From Stramonita haemastoma (Eukaryota > Mollusca > Gastropoda > Neogastropoda > Muricidae): a DNA stretch of 64,000 nucleotides. This document shows, one piece after another, positions 35,985-48,421 of this stretch (its first letter is position 1; each line of letters opens with the position of its first letter). The stretch spans positions 29,778,188 to 29,842,187 of the forward strand of contig CM060344.1 of assembly GCA_030674155.1 (NCBI GenBank), written 5' to 3'. The position numbers and the translations under genes were made by a program. The notes below the pieces were generated by a model that was not told the origin of the DNA, ran no database searches, and saw only the letters and a program-made list of their open reading frames with translations.

Positions 35985-36605
35985 AACACACATTTTACTG
36001 TACATTACCACCACAAAATATAATCTACTGTACTGTAACAATACAAAATTTTACATCTGTCCCTGTCCAAAGACAAGTTACAAAACGCAATTTTTGTACT
36101 ATTAAACCACAGATTTCTACTGCATTGTAAATCCTAACGCAATGCACCATAATACCACAAAACGCTTTTCATAGTATTGTACACACAACAAATACACACT
36201 TTACATTGAACAAAACACATTTTACTCATAACATTATACAATTTTATACCAAACACCGCAAGCTTTCTTGAATTGTCCTATTACATATGGTTCAATTATT
36301 ACACTACAAAACACAACAAAAAACAATTCACTTTATTGTAACATTACAAAACACGTTTATTGAACTATAACACCAAAAAGCACGTTAACACCACAAAATA
36401 CGTTTGAATTTAAGACCACACAAACACTATAGCACAAACAAGCACATATTACTGTATTCTGTAACATCATTATTTCATCGTATTATAAGACAACAAAACG
36501 CATCATACTTTACAACCACACTACAAAACATAGTTTACCGTAAACGCCCTCTCCTTTAATGTAACACTACAAAACGCATTTGACTGTACTAGAATAATGC
36601 AAGAA
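35985..36605 (+). repeat. Block B, forward orientation, copy 2 (short)
   Basis: These are CACATTTTACTGTAC-type units. They align with the first part of 5645-7765 (shared CCAAAGACAAGTTACAAAAC and CAAGCTTTCTTGAATTGTCC landmarks). They run directly into a forward module C. Confidence 0.8.
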
Positions 36606-37045
36606 ATATGTTTCCAGTACCGTCGCAGGAGCCACCAGAACGTTGTCATATACAGCCTCGAGCCACCCTCGAGCCGATTTTTCCTCAGGGATGGTGTCTA
36701 AACACACCTGTGTGCATGCTGTTTTTTATTTTATTTTATAATTATGTCATCCCTCCTACCGACACACGATGGCCTGCTCTTCTGAAAGGCGGAATGAGGT
36801 TTTAATGTGTGCGCAAGATGTACTGCGTCCATCCGAACACGGTGCCTCGGGTCTCATCCAAATGACTTCTCCTCTAGACAGTAGAGCAGTAGACACAGAG
36901 GGTGGGTTTGCTTATGGACATGACAAGAGGGGGTCTGCTGCATGGGTAACAGCTTGTTCTCCATATATTTTTACCCAGGCTTTGCGCTCTAAAGACTAGA
37001 GCGCATCTTCATAGTCTTCCGAGACTGATGGGTGCCTACTACTAC
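36606..37045 (+). mobile_element. Module C, forward copy, left end missing
   Basis: This starts at CCAGTACCGTCGCAGGAGCC without a left terminal repeat. It retains the centre and the full right end (TTACCCAGGCTTTGCGCTCT, AAAGACTAGAGCGCA, GACTGATGGGTGCC). The B sequence beside it replaces the lost end without a gap. Confidence 0.8.
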
Positions 37046-39454
37046 TACTAACACTACAAACACGCATTTTACTTCACGTAGTTTACTACACTATAACACA
37101 AACACATTTGCACTATGCAATATATTATAAAGACTATTAAACATAATTTACTGTACGATAACAAAAAGGCACTTTGTAATAGCATAGTACTGTCAAATGT
37201 TATAGTACAGTTAAGGCAGTTACAGTAAAATGTGTTTTGTTATGTAGTTGTAAAGAATAACCGTTTTGTAATCTTATAATACTGTCAAATATTGTTTTTT
37301 GTTTGTTTGTTTTTTTTTACAATGAATTAAGATGAATGGTGTTACATACTACAGTAAAATGTGTTTGTGTTGTATTATAAACAGTATTTTGTGTTATAAA
37401 GTAAATGAGGTTTTGCGCTCTAAAGACTAGAGCGCAACTTCATAGTCTTCCGAGACTGATGGGTGCCTACTACTACTACTTCTACTACTACAGTAGTATT
37501 GTATTATAAACAGTATTTTGAAATATAGTACTGTAAATGTGTTTTGTAGTGTTTAATGTGAGTTTTGTGCTGTTATGATGTGTTGTGTTTTTCATTATAG
37601 TACAGTTTTCTGGTGTTCTAAAAGGCTGTTTGTAATAGCATAGTTCAGTAAAATGTGTTTTGTAGAGTGGTTGTAAAGAATGATGTGTTTTGTTGTCTTA
37701 AACGGGAAAATATGTTTTGTACAGTAAGTGGTTGTTTTGTTGTGTTTCCTGGAACAGCGAAAACAGTTTCTGCTAAAACACAGTAAACAGTGTGTTTGTC
37801 TGTTGTATAGCAAAACGTGCTTAATGGTGTAATAGTATTGTTACATTCCAGAAATTGTCTTTTTGTAATGTTGTAGTACGGTAAAATGTGTTTTGTAGTG
37901 TGATGAGAAAGTAGATTGTGTTTTTGTAGTGTTATCCTACAGTAATGTACTGGACAGTGAAATCTGCAGTTTTGTCAAGTTGCCATTCCAGAAGTGTGGA
38001 ATTTAATAGTAGTAGAGTTTAGGTGTCTGAGTCACGCCTATGGCAAATCTTACATGACAAATGCTTAATACTCCACACAGACTTTTCTCTGCATCTGGGA
38101 TAATACATGTTGTAACAATGAATTGTTTGGTTGCCATTCTGCACACAGATTCATTTTCTTCATGTAAGTGATTTGTGTGCTGCAGTAGCAATGTAATATT
38201 CTTCTATAGGTCATGGACTATGTAATATCGGTATAATATCTTTTGTACTGTAAATGATGTTTTATGGTGTTTCCAAGTACAGTAAAATTTGTGTTATAGC
38301 ATAGTAAACTATGTTTTTGTTAGTTGTATAAGGAAAATGTGTTTGTCTTCTTGGATTGTTACATTCCAGAAAACACTGTAAAAGAAAAGGGCGTTTTGTA
38401 ATACCACAGTACATTAAAATGTACTTGTACAGTACAGGCGTTTTGTATTGTCATTGTAAAGTAAAATGCATTTCCTTATGTAGTTGTTTTGTAGTCTTAT
38501 AATACAGTAAAACATGTTTTTTTACAATGAATTACGCTGAATGGTGTGACACAGTACAGTAAAATTGTGCTTGTGTTTTAGTATAGTGAACACGGTTCTG
38601 TAGTCTAGTAAAGATATATTTTATAGTGTTTTAGCACAATGGAATCTCTGTTTTGATCTGTTTTAATGGACTGAAATGTAAGATCTTTGGAGTTATACTT
38701 TAAGAAATGTGTGTGTTTTGGTGGAAAATGTGTTTGTAGTACAGAACAGATTTGTAGTGTTACAGTTAAGTGGAATGTCTTTCGTATGTGTTAAAATAAT
38801 GAGAAAGGTGTGAAAATATGAGAAATATGAGAAACAGAGAAACGTGTTTTGTATTCTTGTGAGTCAGAAAAATGTGGGCGCTTGTTATAGTGCTGCATAA
38901 TGGTATCATAAGAGAGTAAAATGTGTTTTGCTGTATTATAAAATGTAAAATGTGTTTGCTGTGTTATGTGGTTATATAGTGCAATATGTTATGTTTGATG
39001 GTGTTATGTCTTATTGTGTTAAAGTACAGTGGAATGCCTTTGTGCTACAGTGTAGTAAAATACGTGTAGTAAAATGCATGTTCATTATAATAAACGGAGA
39101 GACATGTGTGTTTTGTGCAGTTATAATAGTTTCATGGTACAGTATTTGTGCTATAGTAAAATGTGTGTTTACAGTGATACAGTATAATAAACATGTGTTC
39201 TGTAGTGTTATGAGAGGGAGGCTGTTGTGTTTTGTTTTGTTTTTCTTTCTTTTTCTTATTCTGTGATTTAAAGTGTACAGAAATTGCTTTTTGTAATGTG
39301 TAATTTTCTGTATAGTGCTCCACTTTTTCTTTGCCTTTTTTGTATTATTGTAACTGGAAATCCATTTTGTAGTGTTATAGTTACAGTAAATTGTCTTTTA
39401 TGATGTTAAAATACAGGAAAATGTGTTTGTTTCCAAAACAGTTTTGCTGATGCA
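37046..39454 (-). repeat. Block B, reverse orientation, copy 4
   Basis: This is a nearly full B block of about 2.4 kb with the complex core at about 37955-38190. A solo module C end lies at 37412-37490. It ends at the recurrent B/A junction (39418-39530). No coding sequence is supported. Confidence 0.85.
37412..37490 (-). repeat. Solo terminal repeat of module C with perfect hairpin
   Basis: TTGCGCTCTA and TAGAGCGCAA form a perfect 10-bp stem around AAGAC. GACTGATGGGTGCC and a CTACTACTACT run follow. The copy contains only the outer end of module C, and local B sequence (TATTATAAACAGTATTTTG) occurs on both sides. That suggests an insertion with duplication of about 19 bp, or a local slip. 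Confidence 0.75.
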
Positions 39455-40930
39455 ATCAAAAATCCAAATCTCATTTTCCTGATTAACTCAAACCTCAAAC
39501 CTACTACATTTTGGTGAAGTCAAAAAGTCAGTTCCAAAATCGAACCCACCATTTCCTGGTCAGGTCCAAAATCAAACCCACCATTTCCTGGTCAGGTCCA
39601 AAATCATAACCACCATTCCCTGGTGAGGTCCAAAATCTCATCCACCTATTACTGGTCAGGTCCAAAATGTGATCCACCATTTTCTGGTCTAGTCTAAAAT
39701 CTGATCCACCTTTTGCCGGATGGGTCAAAAATGTGATCTACCTTTTCCTGGTCAGGACCAAAATCCAAACCACCATTTCCAGGTCAAGTTCACAATCTGA
39801 TCCAGCTTTTCCTGGTCAGATCCAAAATACAAACCACCATTTCCTGGACAGGTCCAAAATCGGATCCAGCTTTTCCTGGTCAGCTTCAAAATCCCAACAT
39901 TTCCTGGTCAAATCCAAAATACAACACACCATTTCTGCTCAGGTAAAAAATCGGATCCATTTGGTCCCAAATCCAACCTACCACTCTATGGTCAGGCCAA
40001 AATCTAATCCACCTATTCCTGGCAAGGTCCAAAATCCAACCCACCATTTCCTGGTCAGGTCGAAAATCTTATCCATCTTTTCCTGGTCAGGTCCAAAATC
40101 CAACCCACCATTTCCTGGTCAGGTCCAAAATCAAACCCACCATTCCAAAGTCAGGTCCAAAATCTGATCCACCTATTCCTGGTTAGGACCAAAATCCAAC
40201 CCACCATTTCCGGGTCAAGTTCACAATCTGATCCAGCTTTTCCTGGTCAGATCCAAAATACAAACCACCATTTCCTGGACAGGTCCAAAATCGGATCCAG
40301 CTTTTCCTGGTCAGCTTCAAAATCCCAACATTTCCTGGTTAAATCCAAAATACAAACCACCATTTCCTGGTCAGGTCGAAAATCTTATCCATCTTTTCCT
40401 GGTCAGGTCCAAAATCCAACCCACCATTTCCTGGTCAGGTCCAAAATCCAACCCACCATTTACTGGTCAGGTCCAATATCTGATCCACCTTCTGGTCACG
40501 TCGAAAATCTGATCCATATTTTCCGGATCAGGTCCAAAATCCAACCTACCATTTCCTTGTCAGGGTCAAAATCCAACCGACAATTTCCTGGTCAGGTCCA
40601 AAATCTGATCCAGCTTTTCCTGGTCAGGTCCAAATTCCAACCAACCATCACCTGGTCAGGTCCAAAATTCAACTGACAATTTCCTGGTCATGTTAAAAAT
40701 CTCATCCACCTTTTACTGGACAGGTCCAAAATCCAACCCAATTTTTCCTGGTCAGGTCCAATATCCAACACACCATTTCCTTGTCAGGTCCAAAATTCAG
40801 TATACCCTCATTTTCTCAACGTCTAAAATCCAATTTTTATTGGTTGGGTTGAAAATCCTACCCACCTTTTCCTTATCCTCTCCGGAATGCAACCGACCTC
40901 TTCATATATTTGTCTCAAATCTAACCCAAT
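39455..40930 (+). repeat. Satellite A array 6 (short)
   Basis: This array of about 1.5 kb includes a segmental duplication: the GTTCACAATCTGATCCAGC segment at 39788 and its surroundings recur at 40219, 431 bp later, with the same private variants. It ends inside a diverged cassette, where forward block B begins. Confidence 0.93.
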
Positions 40931-41913
40931 TTGACCCTACTGCAACAACACAAAAGACATTTTCTGTACTAGAACTGCATAAAACACACATTTTGCTGTA
41001 TCAGTTTTTGAAGAAAAACAAAACACGCATTTTGACTATATTTTGACTGGATACATTCACATCTTACTGAACTATGTATAACCATTAAACATAACTTACT
41101 GTAAATAAACAAACATATCATAAGAGAACAAAACCATCATAATTTACCTTAGTAGTAGGCATTCATCAGTCTCAGAAGACTATAGTGGCGCTCGAGGCGC
41201 AAAGCTGTTATACTTTATGCTTATATACTTTTATGCTGTTATACTTTACAACCACACTACAAATCACAGTTTACCGTACTATAACATTATGAAACACCTA
41301 TTCTATACTCATTTTCCTGTACAATTCTGAATCGTTACTGCATAAAAGGCAGATTTCACTCCTGTAAAACTACAAAACACATTCTACTTTATCATAACAA
41401 CACAAGCACATTTTACTGTACCACAACAACAACAAAAAGTATTTTTTCAACGATAACAAGATAAAAAGGTATTTTGTGTACTGAAACACAATATTTTGCT
41501 ATTTTGTATAACACACACATTTTGCAGCACTATACGGGAAAAAAGCACAGCACATTTAACTGTATGATATAACAGCTCCAAACACATATTTCACTGTACT
41601 TACAACACAACAAAACACATTTTACGGTATTACAATTACAAAATCACATTTTCTGTACTATAACACCAAAAATCACTTTTCTAAACTGTAGCAAAAAAGC
41701 AAAGCAAACACATTTAACCTAAACAAAACATAATCTACTGTTGTATCGTTTTTATAACACTACCAAACGGATTTTTCCTTTACAATAACACTAAAAAGCA
41801 TATTTTTCTGTACAAAGACACGTTACAAAACGTATTTTCTGTACTCACTGTACTATAACACAACAAAACACATTTTACCGTACTAAAACATTACAATAAC
41901 GTATTATGCACTT
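40931..41913 (+). repeat. Block B, forward orientation, copy 3
   Basis: This aligns with the second half of 5645-7765 in the same order of landmarks, including the solo module C end (41150-41207) and the CACTGTACTATAACACAACA approach to module C. Confidence 0.85.
41150..41207 (+). repeat. Solo end of module C inside block B
   Basis: TAGTAGTAGGCATTCATCAG begins the fragment, which ends GCGCAAAGCTGTTATAC. It is the counterpart of 7006-7062 at the same place in the repeat. Confidence 0.7.
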
Positions 41914-42505
41914 AGTAGTAGGCACCCGTCAGTCTCGGAAGACTATGGACTTGCATTTCAGTCTTGAGAGCGCAAAGCCTGGGTAAGTAAGTATGGAGGG
42001 AAGCTGTTAACGATACAGCAACTGTTACTCCACGCCACTGGAATGATCCATTGGAAAGGCAATTACCGATACGAAGGGTTCCAGTACCGTCGCAGGAGCC
42101 GCCAGAACGTTGCCATAATACAGCCTCGAGCCGCCCTGGGACTCCAACTCCCCGATTTTTCCTCAGGGATGGTGTCTAAACACGACACCTGTGTGCATGC
42201 TGGCTTTTTTTTTTTATAATTATGTCCTCCGCTCCTACTGGCACACGATGGCCTGCTCTTTGGAAAGGCGGAACGGGGTTTTCACGTGTGCGCAAGATGT
42301 TCTGCGTGCGTTTACACACGGTGCCTCGGGTTACAATCTCATCCAAAAGACCTGCACTATAACACCAGTAAAACAGAGGTGCTTATGGACACGACGAGAG
42401 GGGGGTCTGGTGCCTGTCCTGCATATTTTTTTTTACCCAGTCTTCGCGCTCTAAACACTAGAGCGAAACTTCATAGTCTTCCGAGACTGATGGGTTCCTA
42501 CTAAC
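41914..42505 (+). mobile_element. Module C, full copy 2
   Basis: This is the second copy with both terminal inverted repeats, about 590 bp, lying between forward and reverse B blocks exactly as at 7766-8371. The left end is TAGTAGTAGGCACCCGTCAG; the right end has AGACTGATGGG and CTACTACTAA. The frames of 87 and 72 codons inside it are not conserved in the other copies. Confidence 0.8.
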
Positions 42506-44504
42506 TACTACTAACACTATAAAAAAGAATTTTACTTTACGTATTTTACTACACTATAATACAAACACATTTGCACTATGCAGTATATTATAAAGACTAT
42601 ACAACATTATTTACTGTACAAAAAGGCATTTTGAAATTGCATTGTACAGTCAAATGTTATAGTAGAGTAAATGCATTTACAAATATGTTTTCTTTTGTAG
42701 TTGAAAGTATAAACCGTTTTGTAATCTTATAATCCGGTGAAATATGTTTGTTGTTGTTTGGTTGTGTTTTGGTTGTTTTTTTTTTATGTTTTTTTACAAT
42801 GAATTACGCTGAATGGTGTTACATACTACAGTAACATGTGTTTGTATTTCAGTTTATTAAACAGTGTTTTGAAATATAGTATATAGTATAAGATATTGTG
42901 TAAATGTGTTTTGTAATGTTTAATGTGAGTACAAAACTGTTATGATATGAGTGAGTACAAAACTGTTATGTGTTATGTAAAATGTGTTGTGATTTTCATT
43001 ATAGTATTATCCCTTCAGGGATGATTAAAGTGTTTTTGACTTGACTTGACTTCACTTGACTTATAGTACAACAGGTTAGTTGTGTGCAATTCTGATTCTG
43101 AAAACGAGGGAGTTTTGACGTGTTTTCTTGTGTTTTAGTACTATAAGGCTTTCTGTAATAGCATAGTGCAGTAAAATGTGTTTTGTAGAGTGGTTGTAAA
43201 GTATAATGAGTTTTGTTGTCTTAAACAGGAAAATATGTTTTGTACAGTAAATGGATGTTTTGTTGTGTCTCATAGAATACTGAAAAGAGTTTGTGTTAAA
43301 GCATGGTAAACAGTGCGTTTGTCTGTGGCAAAATGTGTTAAATGGTGTAATAGTATTGTTACATTCCAGAAAATGTAGTGTGATGGGAAAGTAGATTGTT
43401 TTTTGTAGTGTTATCATACAATAATGTGTTGGACGATGATATTTGAAGTTCTGTGAAGTTGCGATTCCAGAAATGTGGAATTTAATAGTACAGTACAGTG
43501 GTTTAGGTGTCCGAGTCAAGCCTATAGCAAATCTTACATGACAAATGCAAAACACTCTACACAGGGTTTTGTCTGCATCTGGGATAATACATGTTGTAAC
43601 AACAAATTGTTTGGCTGCCATTCTGCACACAGATTCATTTCCGTCATTGATTGTGCGCGATAATGTAAGTAGCAATGTATAGTTCACGGACTATGTAACA
43701 AAGCATTCTACATCGAGATTTTGTTCTCTGTTGTGCAGTTCTGATTCTGAAAATGTGAGAGTTTCGATGTAGTACAGAAAAATGTGTTTTCTGGTGTTCT
43801 AGTACTAAAAGGTTTTATGTAAAAGCAAAGTGTAGTCAAATGTGTTTTGTAGAGTGGTTGTAAAGTGTAATGATGCGTTTTGATGTTTTAATCGGTAAAA
43901 TATGTTTTGTACAGTACATGATGTTTTATGGTGTTTCCTAGCACAGTGAAATGAGTGAAATGAGTCAGCATAGTAAACTGTGTACTTGTCTGTAGTATAT
44001 AGGAAAATGTGTTTAATGGTGATATAGTAGAGAATATGTCTTTTTGGATTGTTACATTCCAGAAAACACTGTAAAAGAAAAGGGCGTTTGTAATAGCATA
44101 GTACAGTAAAATGTTATAGTACAGTACTGGTTTTTTGTAATATCATTGTACAGTAAAATTTGTTTCCTTATGTGTTTGTTTTGTAATCTTATAATACGGT
44201 AAAATATGTTGTTCTTTTTTACAATGAATTACTCTCAATGGTGTGACACAGTACAGTAAAACTTGTGTTTTAGTATAGTGAATACGGTTTTGTAGTCCAG
44301 TAAAGATATGTTTTGTAGCACAATGGAATCTCTGTTTTGATCTGTTTTAATGGACTGAAATGTAAGATCTTTGGAGGTATATTTTAAGAAATGTGTGTGT
44401 TTTGGTGGAAAATGTTTTTGTAGTACAGAAAATGTTTGTAGTATTACAGTTAAGTGGAATGTCTTTTGTATGTGTTAAAATACAACATGGTATAGGACAG
44501 AGAA
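42506..44504 (-). repeat. Block B, reverse orientation, copy 5 (first part)
   Basis: This block carries the complex core (about 43445-43680), the short retroposon tail (43005-43060) and the empty piggyBac target at 44013-44016. It is interrupted by a SINE at 44505. Confidence 0.85.
43005..43060 (+). mobile_element. Short 3' tail of a LINE or SINE
   Basis: The sequence TTATCCCTTCAGGGATGATT, then AAAGTGTTTTTGA, ends in an ACTTG-rich repeat. It lies between two copies of TTATAGTA in the B context CATTATAGTACAAC, which is uninterrupted at 35734. This is a strongly 5'-truncated retroposon. The B copy at 8795-8832 has the same insertion at the same site but has lost the tail repeat. Confidence 0.65.
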
Positions 44505-44799
44505 AGTCGCCGCTGTAGTCTAGTGGTTAGGGCGTTGGACTCGTAATCTAAAGGTTGCGGGGTCGATCCCAGCTTTCGACTATGGCGTTGTGCCCTTGAA
44601 AAGACACTTTACGGCTAATTTTCTCACCCCACCCAGGTGTAAAAGGGGTACCAACCTTGTGTTGGGGGTTATCCCTGCGATAGACTGGCGTCCTATCCAG
44701 GGGGGAGTCTATGACTCTCAGTCGCTTAACGCCACAGAAACCGGCCTGATGAGCCTTAGGCTCGGGACAGACTTCACTTGACTTATAGGACAGAGAAAC
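44490..44799 (+). mobile_element. tRNA-derived SINE with 15-bp target duplication
   Basis: The element is 44505-44784, flanked by TATAGGACAGAGAAA on both sides. The head (44510-44580) is tRNA-like. It has an A-box region TAGTCTAGTGGTTAGGGCG, an anticodon stem TTGGA/TCTAA around CTCGTAA (CGT anticodon, threonine-like), and a B box GGTTGCGGGGTCGATCCC. The body contains GTGCCCTTGAAAAGACACTT and CACCCAGGTGTAAAAGGGGT, resembling the conserved central domains of animal SINEs. The tail is ACTTCACTTGACT. B copies at 12531, 23550 and 57750 show the empty site. Transcription would be by RNA polymerase III if the boxes are functional. Confidence 0.9.
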
Positions 44800-44995
44800 G
44801 TGTTTTGTATTCTTATAAGTCAGGAAAATGTGGGCGTTTGTTATAGTGCTGCCTAATGGTATCATAATAGAGTAAAATGTGTTTAATTGTATTATAATAC
44901 GGTAAAAAAAAAAATTGCGGTTTTAAAGTAAATTGTGTTTTATGATGTTAAAGTACAGTAAAATGTGTTTGTTTCCCAAACAGTTTTGCTCATAC
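44800..44995 (-). repeat. Block B, reverse orientation, copy 5 (second part, internally deleted)
   Basis: Only about 200 bp follow the SINE before the B/A junction, whereas other copies have 700-800 bp here. The segment jumps from the TAATTGTATTATAA units straight to ACGGTAAAAAAAAAA and the terminal CAGTTTTGCTCATACAATC, so an internal deletion has occurred. Confidence 0.75.
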
Positions 44996-47900
44996 AATCA
45001 AAAATCCAAATCTCCTTTTCCTCATTGACTTCAAACCTCCAACCTACTATATATTGGTGAGGTCAAAAAATCAACCCAACTATTCCTGGTCATTTCCAAA
45101 ACCGAACCCACCATTTCCTGGTCAGGTCCAAAATCAAAACCACCATTTCGTGGTCAGGTCCAAAATCATAACCACCGTTCCCTGGTCAGGTCCAAAATCT
45201 GATCCACCTATTACTGGTCAGATCCAAAATGTGATCCACCATTTTCTGGTCACGTCCAAAATGAAACCGACCATTTCCTGGTCAGGTCGAAAATCTGCTC
45301 CAGCTTTTCCTGGTCAGGTCCAAAATCCAAACCACCATTTCCTGGTCAGGTCCAAAATCGGATCCACCTTTTCCCGGTCAGGTTTAAAATCCCAACATTT
45401 CCTGGTCAAATCTAAAATGCAACCCACCATTTCCTGCTCAGGTCCAAATACTGATCAGGACAAAAATCGTCTCCACCATATCATGGTCAGGTCAAAAATC
45501 CAACCTACCACTCCATGGTCAGGCCAAAATCTAATCCACCTATTCCTGGTCAGGTCCAAAAGGTAACCCATTTCCTGGTCAGGTCCAAAATCTGATCCAT
45601 CTTTTCCTGGTCAGGCCCAAAATCAAACACACCATTTTTTGGTCAGGTGCAAAAACCAACCCACAATTTCCTGGTCAGGTTCAAATTCTGGTCCACCTTT
45701 TCATGATCAGGTCCAAGATCTGATCCATATTTTCTAGGTCAGGTTCAAAATCCAACCCACCATTTCCTTGTCAGGTCAAAACTCGAGCCACCATTTCATG
45801 GTCAGGTTTAATATCTGATCCACCTATTCCTCATAGAGTCCAAAATCCAACCCACAATTTTTTGGTCAGGTTCAGAATCTGATCCATCTTTTCTTGGTTA
45901 GGTAAAAAATCCAACCCACCATTTCTTGGTCAGGGCTAAAATCCAACCCACCATTTCCTGGTCAGGTCCATAATCCGATCCACGTAATACTGGTTAGGTA
46001 AAAAATCTGATCTACCTTTTCCTGGTCAGGTGCAAAATCCAATTCACCATTACCTGGTCAAATCCAAAATCCAACCGACAATTTCCTGGTAAGGTCCAAA
46101 ATCTGATCCACCTATTACTGGTCAGGTCCAACATCCAACCCACCATTTCCTAGTCAGGTCCATAATGGAACCCACCTTTTCCTAGTCAGGTCCAAAATCC
46201 ATCCCACCACTTCCTTGTCAGTTGAAAAATCGAACCCACCCTTTCCTGCACGGGTTTAAAATTGAACCCACCATTTCCTGGTTAGCTCCAAAATTCAGTA
46301 TACCCACCTTTTCTCATAGTCTAAAATCCACCTTTTATTGGTTGGATTAAAATTCCTACCCACCTTTTCCTTATCCTCTCCAGAATGCAACCGACTTCTT
46401 CATAGATTTGTCTCAAATTAACCCCCTAATTACTGGTTAGGTCCAAATCTAATCTTTTGGTGTTTGTAGTACAGACCCACCTATTCCTTGTCAGGTCCAA
46501 AATCCAACCCACCATTTCCTGGTGAAGTCTAAAATCTGATCCACCTTTTCCTGGTCAGGTACAAAATCTGAAAGACATATTCCTGGTCAGGTCCAAAATC
46601 CAACCCACCATTTCCCTGTCAAGTCCAAAATGCAACCCACCATTTCCTGATCAAGTCAAAAATCTGATCCATACTTTCCAGGTCAGGTCTAAAATCCACC
46701 TCACCATTTCCTGGTCCGGTGAAAAATTTAATCCACCATTCCCTGGTCTGGAACAAAATCTGATACACGTATTCCTTGTCTGGTCCAAAATCCAACCCAC
46801 CATTTTCTGGTCAGATCCAAAATCTGATTCACCTTTTCCTGGTCATGTCAAAAATGCAAAACTCCATTCCCTGGTGAGGTTGAAAATCTGATCCACCTAT
46901 TCCTGGTTAGGTCCAAAATCCAATCTACTATTTCCTGGACAGAGCCGAAATCTAATCCACCTTTTTCTGATCAAGTCCAAAATCTGATCCACCTTTTCCT
47001 GGATGGGTCCAAAATCCAATCGACCTTTTCCCTGGTCAGGTCCAAAGTTCAGTCTACCTACCCAGTTTATCCCCTTTTATTAGTTGGGTTAAAATCAAAC
47101 CCACCTTTTCCTTATCCCTTCCAAAATGCAAGCCGCCTCTTTGTACTTTTGTCTTAAATCTAAACCCAGTAGAACCTCATTTTGTGTTTGTAGAACAGAA
47201 CCACCTTTTCCTGGTCAGATCACAAATCCAGCCAACCTTTTCCTGGTCAGGTCAAAAACAAAACCCACTTTTTCCTGGTCATGTCCAAAATCCAATCAAC
47301 CTCTTCCTGGTTGCGTCCAAGATCAAATCCACTTTTTCCTGGTCAGGTCAAAATCCAACCCACCATTTCTGGTCAGGACCAAAATCTGATCCACCTTTTC
47401 CAGGTCATGTCCAAAATCCAACCCACCATTTCCTGGTCAGATCCAAAATCCAGCCCACCATTTCCTGGTCAGGTCCAAAATCTGTACCACCTTTTCCAGG
47501 TTCTCTTCAAAATCCAACCCACCATTTCCTGGTCAGGTTCAAATTGCAGCCAACCATTTCGTAGTTATGTTCAAAATCTGATCCATATTTCTCTGGTCTA
47601 GTCAAAAATCGAAACCACCACAAAATGTAACCCACCATTCCATGGTCAGGTTCAAAATCTGATCCACCTTTCCTGGTCAGGTCCAACAGGTCAAAAATAA
47701 ACCCACCTATTCCTGGACATTTCGAAAATTAAACCCACCTTTTCCTTATCAAGGTCAAAATATGATCTAGCTTTTCCTTGTCAGGTCCAAAATCTGATGC
47801 ATATTTTCCTGGTCAGGTCCAAAATCCAACCCACCATTTCAGGGTCAGGTCCACAATCCAACCCACTATTCCGTAGTCAGGTCCAATATCTGATCCACCT

Positions 47901-48421
47901 ATTCCTGGTCAGGTCCAAAATGCAACCCACCATTTCCTGGTCAACTCCAAATTGCAACCCACCATCTCCTCGTCAGGTCCAAAATCTTATTCATATTTTC
48001 CTGGTCAGGTCCAAAATCCAACACACCATTTCCAGGTCAGGTCCAAAATCTGATGCACCTTCTCCTGGTCATGTTTAAAATCCAACCAGCCTTTTCCTGG
48101 TCAGGTCCAAAATCCAACGCACCATTTCCTGCTCAGATCCAAAATCTGATGCACGTTTTCAAGTCAGGTCCAAAATCCAACCCATCATTTCCTAGTCAGG
48201 TCCAAAATTCAACCCACCATTCCTTGGTCAGGTCCAAAATCTGATCAACCTTTTTTTTGCTCGGGTCCAAAATGCAACCCACCATTTCCTGGTCAGGTCC
48301 AGAATCTGATCCACTTTTTTCTGTACAGTTCCAAAATCCATCCACCTTTTCCTGGTCAAGTCCAAAGTCAAGTCTACCCAATATTTCTCATCATCTAAAA
48401 TCGACCTTTACTTTGTTGGGT
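44996..48421 (+). repeat. Satellite A array 7
   Basis: These are 32-bp monomers with cassettes near 46465 and 47180. The array is interrupted at a TTGGGTTTAA site by the element at 48426. Frames such as 45054-45566 (170 codons) are repeat translations. Confidence 0.95.

Noticed and set aside
44505..44580. A functional tRNA-Thr gene
   Set aside because: The acceptor stem does not close. The sequence continues without a terminator into a SINE body, and the whole unit has a 15-bp target duplication.
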